Shown here: positions 15,441 to 20,748 of the stretch, one piece after another
How the letters are laid out: each line of letters opens with the position of its first letter
How positions within the stretch are numbered: the first letter of the stretch is position 1
Origin: Vibrio tetraodonis
GTDB lineage: Bacteria; Pseudomonadota; Gammaproteobacteria; Enterobacterales; Vibrionaceae
Direction: 5' to 3'
Assembly: GCF_003350295.1 (NCBI RefSeq)
Contig: NZ_QLYY01000021.1
Coordinates: forward strand, 1 to 64,000
Length of the DNA: 64,000 nucleotides
Translations under genes and position numbers: made by a program
Notes under the pieces: generated by a model
The model's input: the letters and a program-made list of their open reading frames with translations, nothing else
The model's database searches: none
Told to the model about the DNA's origin: nothing

Positions 15441-16026
15441 CGGCTTGACTCTCTTGTTTTGGCTCAGAGGCGAGCGCTTTACGCTTGCGGCGCTTAATCA
15501 GCAAATACCCGCCCACAGAGACCATAACCAACACAGCCAGCAATAAGACAAGCCACAACCCGTTACCACCGTCTTGCGGCTTTTTAGGCGTTTCTGTTTC
15601 ATCCACCACTTGCTGAGTGTCATTGTCGATAATCACAGAGTCTTCCCCTGACATCGTGACATTTTCTTGCTCTGGGAGTGGCGTTTTCTCAGTCAGTAAT
15701 GGCTCTGGCGACTCGTCCACCAATCCATTCATTTTGACATCGTACAAGGCGGGGTTTTCTGGCCACTTGTTCGCTTCTACTTGCTCTTGTTCAGCGCTGA
15801 CATCGACATCAAAGCGCTCAGCGTAGGCGTCCAGAGTCGGCGCGTAATTCGCTTTAATGTGCGCCTTGGTGGTGCTGGCCTGAATGGTTTTATTGCAGCC
15901 CCCGCAAGAGAGATAAGGCGTATTTTCACGTCTGCCGCCGCTTGGGAAATGGACAGCGGCCAAGGTCTGACACTCAGGGCATGGGGCATACCCAACGATA
16001 GGCTTTTGGCTGGAGACTTTAAGCAT
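15433..16026 (-). CDS. Zinc-ribbon membrane protein, early operon
   Basis: 197 residues. An N-terminal zinc ribbon has CPEC at residues 16-19 and CGGC at about 41-44. A helical then acidic linker (~60-140) leads to a membrane helix (LWLVLLLAVLVMVSVGGYLLI) and a basic stop-transfer segment (KRRKRK). The start overlaps the previous gene by 8 bp. An N-terminal cytoplasmic zinc ribbon on a membrane anchor suggests a nucleic-acid-binding membrane protein, perhaps part of packaging; not recognised as a named family. Confidence 0.55.
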   Translation of the reverse strand: MLKVSSQKPIVGYAPCPECQTLAAVHFPSGGRRENTPYLSCGGCNKTIQASTTKAHIKANYAPTLDAYAERFDVDVSAEQEQVEANKWPENPALYDVKMNGLVDESPEPLLTEKTPLPEQENVTMSGEDSVIIDNDTQQVVDETETPKKPQDGGNGLWLVLLLAVLVMVSVGGYLLIKRRKRKALASEPKQESQADE

Positions 16027-16279
16027 GAGTGGCTTCTCCCATTTTAGCCGCTACTTTCTCCGCCACCTCTCGCAGTGTTGCGCTTAACGCTTGGTATTCG
16101 GCCAAATCACTGAATAGGCTTTCAGGCAAGCCAAGGGCCTCTAAATTAATCTCTCCGCCGCTAATGACTTTCATCAGTGACATAGGGTTAAAGCCTCCTT
16201 TGTTTTTAAGCTTTTCGAATGCATTGTTTATGTTGATTTCTAGCGCTTTATGACGTGCAGTAATGTTGTTTAAGTTCAT
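16019..16279 (-). CDS. Small hypothetical helical protein, early operon
   Basis: 86 residues from the ATG at 16279, which has AGGGGAT upstream; the in-frame upstream extension to 16333 has no such site. Mostly helical with no membrane segment; starts MNLNNITARHKALEININN. It lies directly after the replication initiator and overlaps the next gene by 8 bp. Function unknown; a replication accessory role would fit the position. Confidence 0.55.
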   Translation of the reverse strand: MNLNNITARHKALEININNAFEKLKNKGGFNPMSLMKVISGGEINLEALGLPESLFSDLAEYQALSATLREVAEKVAAKMGEATHA

Positions 16280-16361
16280 GGATAAAATCCCCTGTCTCTC
16301 GACGTTAGTGAAAAGTTGGCCTCTGATTCCCATCGTTGGCGTGTTTGGTTTCGTGACTCAC

Positions 16362-18314
16362 TCAATGCATTAAGCGATATTGCTCTAATTCACTGAGCGC
16401 TTGGCTTCGTAATTCTTCCTGCACCTCCTCTGGTATCATTGGCGGCAATTCTTGCGTGAGTTGGTTTTTCCAGTTCGCTTGCCTAAATTGCCATGCTTCA
16501 AAATGGCGCTCATAACGACACTGGGCCTCAAGCCGGATATCATCGAGATATACATCATCGGTGTTCATCGTCCAGCCGCGCGCCCCTGCTGCCCACTCCA
16601 AAAAGGCATTAGTTTTTTGTTCAAAATCCTCCCCTTCAAATGTGATGGAAAATTGATTGTCTGAACTGGCATGCACACCACGACTGTGCAAGCGCTCTTT
16701 CTCGGCTTGAATCTCTTTATCAAGCTGGTTAATAAGTTTGTTTAACTTGACGACAGCACTAACTTTCTGTGTTTTCTTATTGATATCGATGGCCTTTTTA
16801 GCCTCAGCCTTTTTAATTTGCTTTCGCCTAATTGTTCGCTGAATTGGCGCTTTCCACTGCTCAAGCCGATAGCCACATTCTTTAATGATTCCGGTCATGT
16901 TGTGCACGTCGAAACTGACTAGCGCGCTCCAATCGGGGGCGCGACTGCAACGAGCAATGTTATAGCGATTGCCTTTAATGACCCCTTGGTCGGCGTTTCC
17001 ACCCTTCGCGGCATACCCCACCGCCTTGATGAGATAACCCGCCGCCGCATCTTTGTATTTGATGCGCTCAAGATGCGCCAATCCATGCCCCCAAAGGCGT
17101 TCGATACGTTTTGCCCATGCTTGAAAATGTTCAGGGGCTACTTGCCAATTCAGTAAAAGGTGCACATGAGGGTTAGGTTGTCCGTGTTCATTGGTCGGGC
17201 ATTCTGCCACCCAGAGGTAATGAAAATCGGCTTTGCCGCGAGCTGGCCCATGTAGCTCTACCTTGCTTTTACGCCCCATCAGAGGCACCGCTTTGTAATG
17301 GCCCGAGACTCTGACCTCATCCCCCTCAAACGCAAGGTTTGCTTGCCCAGACAAATGGCTTTGCTTATAGCTAAACCCTCGGTGGTACATACGCTTTGCC
17401 GCATCCAGAAAACGGGTCACCTCTTGACCTATGGTCATTTGCAAAGGGGAGTAAGGGGCCATATCTTCCGAAAGCGGCGAGAATTCGCACCCTTCAGAGG
17501 TCAAATGAACATTGGAATCAGTAGCAAACAGCTTAGCGCGCTGAAAATCATCAAACGTCAGCGTCAAAAACGTAGAAAACCCGCCATGACACGCCGCTAA
17601 ATAGGCACCTGATTCAAATATTTTCTTAACAGCATTGGGTGATAATTGGTGTGTGTATCGCTCACCCACTTGCGCTTGCGGCGCATCGCTTGGACTTGGG
17701 TGATACTTCACTTGCAATTTGATTTGTTTGGACCAATCGCGTTTAAGAAGGTAGGCGCGACTCATGCCTTTGCTTGGCACATAATCAAGGCATTTGCGCT
17801 CAACATCTCGCACCCATCCAGTCTTCATGGCGGTTTGTTCCACGCCGTAGCACTGCGGCTCAACATAAAAGCTTTGGCTCTTTGTACGCGGCGGCATGCG
17901 GCGAGAGCGGGTCATAAAGCGGTCTATGTGCTTGTGTTTTTCGTGTCGGACTTTGCCGCCCTTTGACAAGCCTAGTGTCTCCACGGCTCCGCCGTGCGCT
18001 CCGCGCCGAGAGTGACTGAAATAATCAGCCGGAATTTTTGAGCATTTCCCTTCATAAAACCGTTTCTCGATTTCACCCAATCGAGCACTTTCTTTAGTGG
18101 TATTAAAATGAATTTGCTCTGCAAAATGCAGCTTTTTGAGTTCACTCTCCATCCAATCAGAAGGTGGAGCGTCAAAAAAACCGCTCTCGATAGCGGCTAT
18201 ATTTTTTTCGGTGATGGACACGTCTTGCGCCAAGGCCGTTATGTAGGCCACATCACCAACACTCAAAGTATTGGTGATTTCTCGCTCTGGTTGCGGTTCG
18301 TATAAATGATTCAT
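16362..18314 (-). CDS. Rolling-circle replication initiator (HUH endonuclease)
   Basis: 650 residues. The metal-binding HUH motif is HVHLLLN (His383, His385) in GQPNPHVHLLLNW, and the catalytic tyrosine block is YLIKAVGYAAKGG (Tyr427, Tyr434, with Lys430 and Lys437), matching the superfamily-1 Rep proteins of phiX174 gpA and PM2 P12. A Lys/Arg-rich coiled coil (~490-550) follows. It nicks the origin strand and starts rolling-circle replication, so the excised genome should be a circular dsDNA. The start lies 5 bp after the upstream gene. This enzyme argues for the corticovirus rather than the protein-primed PRD1 type. Confidence 0.85.
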   Translation of the reverse strand: MNHLYEPQPEREITNTLSVGDVAYITALAQDVSITEKNIAAIESGFFDAPPSDWMESELKKLHFAEQIHFNTTKESARLGEIEKRFYEGKCSKIPADYFSHSRRGAHGGAVETLGLSKGGKVRHEKHKHIDRFMTRSRRMPPRTKSQSFYVEPQCYGVEQTAMKTGWVRDVERKCLDYVPSKGMSRAYLLKRDWSKQIKLQVKYHPSPSDAPQAQVGERYTHQLSPNAVKKIFESGAYLAACHGGFSTFLTLTFDDFQRAKLFATDSNVHLTSEGCEFSPLSEDMAPYSPLQMTIGQEVTRFLDAAKRMYHRGFSYKQSHLSGQANLAFEGDEVRVSGHYKAVPLMGRKSKVELHGPARGKADFHYLWVAECPTNEHGQPNPHVHLLLNWQVAPEHFQAWAKRIERLWGHGLAHLERIKYKDAAAGYLIKAVGYAAKGGNADQGVIKGNRYNIARCSRAPDWSALVSFDVHNMTGIIKECGYRLEQWKAPIQRTIRRKQIKKAEAKKAIDINKKTQKVSAVVKLNKLINQLDKEIQAEKERLHSRGVHASSDNQFSITFEGEDFEQKTNAFLEWAAGARGWTMNTDDVYLDDIRLEAQCRYERHFEAWQFRQANWKNQLTQELPPMIPEEVQEELRSQALSELEQYRLMH

Positions 18315-18318
18315 AGTG

Positions 18319-18618
18319 TTACTTGCTATTTCGTTCAGCGATTAGCGCATTATTACGCTGAATAGCTTTCCACAAGCGAAACGCTCTCAAGGGGGTTTTG
18401 GCAGTCGTAAGGTACTCAAATGAAGTCAGGCACTTTATGCCATCCTCCATTGCCCACCGACGGTCAAAATCTGCAAGAATGGTTTGGTCTATTTGGTCAG
18501 TCATTTCCGCTGCTTTGGAAGTGCCAACCTCACGAACGGCACAAATCCAAGCGGTAGCAATAACACCCATTTTATTTATGCGACGGGCGGCTCTTAGTGT
18601 TTGGTAGGTATCTTTCAT
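18319..18618 (-). CDS. Hypothetical prophage protein
   Basis: 99 residues from the ATG at 18618, which has AAAGGAAAA upstream; starts further upstream (18651, 18666) overlap the preceding gene and lack a good site. Helical, with two Cys, no membrane segment. Starts MKDTYQTLRAARRINKMGV. It lies 5 bp ahead of the replication initiator, in the early operon. Not recognised. Confidence 0.6.
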   Translation of the reverse strand: MKDTYQTLRAARRINKMGVIATAWICAVREVGTSKAAEMTDQIDQTILADFDRRWAMEDGIKCLTSFEYLTTAKTPLRAFRLWKAIQRNNALIAERNSK

Positions 18619-18650
18619 TGTTGATTTTCCTTTAAAAATTGATGCGTCCA

Positions 18651-18833
18651 TTATCGATTTCTCCACTCAAGCGTGTTTACGTTTAATTGACGCTTTGGCT
18701 TGCGTTTATTCCAGCCATACTTTTCGCGTATTTTTTGAATTTGAAGTAGAGAACGTTTGACCTTCTCTGGGTCTGGGTCAACCATGCCCGCCATATCGGG
18801 ACAGGGCAGATGGATTGGGTCGGAAACCTGCAT
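18651..18833 (-). CDS. Small hypothetical prophage protein
   Basis: 60 residues from the ATG at 18833, two bases after the stop of the PrtN-like gene and preceded by GGAGGGGG, a very strong Shine-Dalgarno. A longer frame to 18863 overlaps prtN and is rejected. The N-terminal part is Pro/Asp-rich (VSDPIHLPCPDMAGMVDPD), the C-terminal part basic and helical (EKYGWNKRKPKRQ), perhaps nucleic-acid binding. Not recognised. Confidence 0.6.
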   Translation of the reverse strand: MQVSDPIHLPCPDMAGMVDPDPEKVKRSLLQIQKIREKYGWNKRKPKRQLNVNTLEWRNR

Positions 18834-18835
18834 AC

Positions 18836-19093
18836 TTACCCCCTCCCATGAACCATTAGCCATTCATCTTTAGCCGCTTTCATTTGCGACTCCAAATAGG
18901 AGGCTAATTCTGAGGTATCAACCATGTAAGGCGCTCGCTCACTATCGCGAAGTTTGAACGTTGGGAAAGGCAAATTAGCAGCCTTTGCACGTTGGTTGGC
19001 CGTCTTGGGAGTGATTCCCAAGTAATCTACACATATTTCATTAAGAGCAATTGTTGGCCCATGAAGGGCTAGTAACGCAAATGAGACATTCAT
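18836..19093 (-). CDS. PrtN-like transcriptional activator
   Basis: 85 residues with the pattern of the pyocin activator PrtN family: IALNEICVDYLGITPKTANQ (helix-turn-helix like), AKAANLPFPTFKLRDSERAP and VDTSELASYLE. In Pseudomonas PrtN switches on pyocin genes when the CI-like PrtR is cleaved after DNA damage. Here it is the first gene of the early operon and faces the LexA-like repressor across a 92-bp region, the same arrangement. I infer that it activates the early or late promoter; no P-box-like site was found. Confidence 0.75.
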   Translation of the reverse strand: MNVSFALLALHGPTIALNEICVDYLGITPKTANQRAKAANLPFPTFKLRDSERAPYMVDTSELASYLESQMKAAKDEWLMVHGRG

Positions 19094-19239
19094 ACACTAT
19101 CCTTTGTGGTAATCTAACACTATTCAAATACACCTCAGTCAGTTTGAATTACACGGAACGACCTCAAAATGATTCAATGTAATTCATGGCAATTAATACA
19201 CAGACTGAATTACTTTTCAAGCATATGAGACTAGGCGAA
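19094..19239. promoter_or_regulatory. Divergent promoter/operator region of the lysogeny switch
   Basis: Between the PrtN-like activator (minus) and the repressor (plus). Three copies of a GAATTAC-containing 8-mer occur: TTTGAATTAC at 19143-19152, its reverse complement GTAATTCA at 19179-19186, and TGAATTAC at 19206-19213. They are the best candidates for repressor operators. The third falls within the first codons of the longest repressor ORF, which favours a repressor start further downstream. Confidence 0.55.
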
Positions 19240-19857
19240 ATGCAAATGAAGACTGTTGACGATCAAATTGAGGAATTAAAAGTTCTTACTGGAACATACA
19301 CAAACGTAGAGTTAGCAAGGGTTCTCGGCACAACTCGCAGCACTATCCAAACATGGAGGAATCGGGAAAAAATCCCTCCAAAGATTTTTTCTAGAGCGAG
19401 AGAAATATCACAAAATGGCGGGATAGCGCCACCACCTAAAGGCTATCTACAACTGCCACTTTACGACGTAGAAGTCAGCGCAGGAGCTGGGACTCTCGTT
19501 ATAAGTGAGGAAAAAGCAAAAGCTATCGTTTTTAGCGAAGCTTATGTAGCGCTTGATATTGGTGTAAATGCTAACAATGTATTCCTAATGCCTGTAAAAG
19601 GCGACAGCATGCAACCAACTCTAAAAAATGGCTCACTTGTTATGGTAAATAAAATTGACCAATTCACAGGTGATGGTGTTTATGTGTTCAGATTTGATGG
19701 TCAACTTATGGTCAAGCGCTTGCAGTTTTCTAAATACGGTTTAAACGTAGTGAGTGACAATGACAACTACCAACCTTGGGAACTAACAAAGGAAGAGGTC
19801 CAAAGCAACGACTTTCAGATAATTGGTGAGGTTGTCTGGTCAGGGCAACGAATGTAA
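19186..19857 (+). CDS. LexA-like phage repressor (S24 peptidase, CI-type)
   Basis: Up to 223 residues. An N-terminal helix-turn-helix (YTNVELARVLGTTRSTIQTW) like Bacteriophage CI repressors is followed by a LexA/S24 domain: cleavage-site Ala-Gly at 99-100 (EVSAGAGT), catalytic Ser141 in VKGDSMQPT and Lys177 in MVKRLQ. It should hold the prophage silent and be cleaved when RecA is activated. The longest frame starts at 19186, but starts at 19225 or 19240 (AGG upstream) would keep the third operator-like repeat outside the gene. Confidence 0.85.
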   Translation: MAINTQTELLFKHMRLGEMQMKTVDDQIEELKVLTGTYTNVELARVLGTTRSTIQTWRNREKIPPKIFSRAREISQNGGIAPPPKGYLQLPLYDVEVSAGAGTLVISEEKAKAIVFSEAYVALDIGVNANNVFLMPVKGDSMQPTLKNGSLVMVNKIDQFTGDGVYVFRFDGQLMVKRLQFSKYGLNVVSDNDNYQPWELTKEEVQSNDFQIIGEVVWSGQRM

Positions 19858-19859
19858 AA

Positions 19860-19880
19860 AAGGGGGCATAAAGCCCCCTT
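19860..19880. terminator. Terminator between repressor and the convergent small gene
   Basis: AAGGGGGC-ATAAA-GCCCCCTT, a perfect 8-bp stem with a 5-nt loop flanked by A and T tracts; works for the repressor (plus) and for the small gene arriving from the other side. Confidence 0.75.
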
Positions 19881-19882
19881 AT

Positions 19883-20083
19883 TTACTGACTTGCGTCTTT
19901 TATTTTTTGTGTTGATTTTTCTATTTCCTGATAATAATCGTAAAGAATATTACCAATCGTAGAGATATGCTCATCAGTTAGCTCAACTCTATCACTATCC
20001 CATGCCGACAATGAATCAGCAAGAACGTGTATTTTTTCATTAGTTTCATGAATTAAAGCCAAAGCCTCGCATATTCCTTTCAT
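19883..20083 (-). CDS. Small acidic hypothetical prophage protein
   Basis: 66 residues, acidic, all helical, no membrane segment. Starts MKGICEALALIHETNEKIH; RVELTDEHISTIGNILYDYYQ in the middle. It is convergent with the repressor and separate from the early operon, so it is probably expressed in the lysogen or is a moron. ATG has a weak ribosome site. Not recognised. Confidence 0.5.
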   Translation of the reverse strand: MKGICEALALIHETNEKIHVLADSLSAWDSDRVELTDEHISTIGNILYDYYQEIEKSTQKIKDASQ

Positions 20084-20161
20084 ACATCTTCCCTATTCAA
20101 CTTAACGTTATTGACTATATTGTTATTACCACGATAGGAATTGAAAGGCTTACTCGTGGGA

Positions 20162-20180
20162 GGACTGGTTTTACCAGTCC
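20162..20180. other. Perfect short hairpin in the right attachment arm
   Basis: GGACTGGT-TTT-ACCAGTCC: an 8-bp perfect inverted repeat with a 3-nt loop and no T tract on either side, so not an ordinary terminator. It lies in the 250-bp non-coding stretch between the 66-residue gene and attR. It could be a structure for the HUH initiator (origin) or for recombination. No other gene is seen in 20084-20337. Confidence 0.4.
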
Positions 20181-20251
20181 GCACACTGTATTGATTCATT
20201 TTAAAAATATCAAACTGGAAATGAGAATATTAGATATAGGCACATGGTTTC

Positions 20252-20301
20252 AGTACCCCTTTGAATTTTGACAGGATAAAAAATCCCCCTTTAGTACCCC
20301 T
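20252..20301 (+). promoter_or_regulatory. int: Candidate integrase arm-type sites, right arm
   Basis: AGTACCCCT at 20252-20260 and 20293-20301, the same 9-mer as the two copies beside attL. Their presence in both arms, 37-86 bp inside attR, fits arm-type binding by the integrase. Confidence 0.55.
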
Positions 20302-20337
20302 AAGCGTTGCAAAGCCCTTATCTGGTATGAAAAGCAA

Positions 20338-20423
20338 TCCAATCGAGCATAGGCGCAATAGAAAATCGGTTAGGTCCGAAATCCTTTATAGAATCAGGCT
20401 TAGACACCGTAAAACCTCAACTT
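20338..20423. repeat. attR: direct repeat of the dusA 5' end
   Basis: Copy of 7608-7693 with one mismatch (T at 20385). It carries a displaced dusA 5' end with start codon and Shine-Dalgarno but no gene body. On excision this side would again lie upstream of dusA. The single difference places the crossover either left or right of base 20385. Confidence 0.9.
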
Positions 20424-20496
20424 ATAAAAATCAATATCACCACGAATTAGCTAAAACATTGCTCAATTTCGCCCTTTCAGTCCCCCTCAAAGAGTT

Positions 20497-20625
20497 GGCC
20501 AAAGGCAAGTTACAACATCGAGACACGCATTTTATCGAATGGTGAACTCAGGTTTAACACTAGGGTAATTGCAAACAAGATGTGCGTATTATACACGGAG
20601 AAGGTAAAACTTAAAAAAGCAGGGT
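20497..20625 (+). pseudogene. Decayed 5' fragment of a second dusA-specific integrase
   Basis: Downstream of attR the DNA remains similar to the region downstream of attL: CAAAGAGTTGGCCAAAGGCA matches the sequence around the functional integrase start (CAAAGAGTAGGACAAATGGC) but has lost one base of the ATG. Further blocks such as CATCGAGACACGCA, GGTGAACTCAGG, ATTATACAC and AAAACTTAAAAAA align with integrase codons ~5-42. It then breaks down with frameshifts. This is a relic of an earlier element at the same site. Confidence 0.75.
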
Positions 20626-20695
20626 GATCAATACAGTTTGAGGGTTAAGTTTGATATAGAGAAACACGAAGCACTAATTCTTGGTGAGATAAGAA

Positions 20696-20731
20696 TAACC
20701 CACCTAACCTCTCTCAAGGCTAGGTGGGTTT
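20696..20731. terminator. Terminator after the 927-residue gene
   Basis: AACCCACCTA (20697-20706) pairs with TAGGTGGGTT (20721-20730), a 10-bp stem. On the plus strand it is followed by TTTCTTT, on the minus strand by TTATTC. It lies 18 bp after the stop of the minus-strand gene. Confidence 0.7.
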
Positions 20732-20748
20732 TTCTTTATGGGTCTAGA

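Larger units (their letters stand above)
7608..20423. mobile_element. Tailless (corticovirus/PM2-like) prophage integrated in dusA
   Basis: An element of 12.73 kb bounded by direct repeats at 7608-7693 and 20338-20423. Contents, left to right: tyrosine integrase; late operon on the minus strand with lysis genes, probable spike, several small proteins each with one membrane helix, and a double-jelly-roll-like capsid protein; early operon on the minus strand with an FtsK/HerA-type packaging ATPase, HUH replication initiator and PrtN-like activator; LexA-like repressor on the plus strand. There are no portal, terminase, tail or tape-measure genes. A HUH initiator, small A32-like ATPase and many membrane proteins in a small genome is the PM2 corticovirus arrangement; autolykiviruses of Vibrio are the other candidate group. 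All genes look intact, so it may be inducible. Confidence 0.85.

Noticed and set aside
20261..20545. Plus-strand 94-codon ORF over attR
   Set aside because: It arises because the antisense strand of the dusA repeat is open; the same pseudo-protein occurs over attL (7465-7725).
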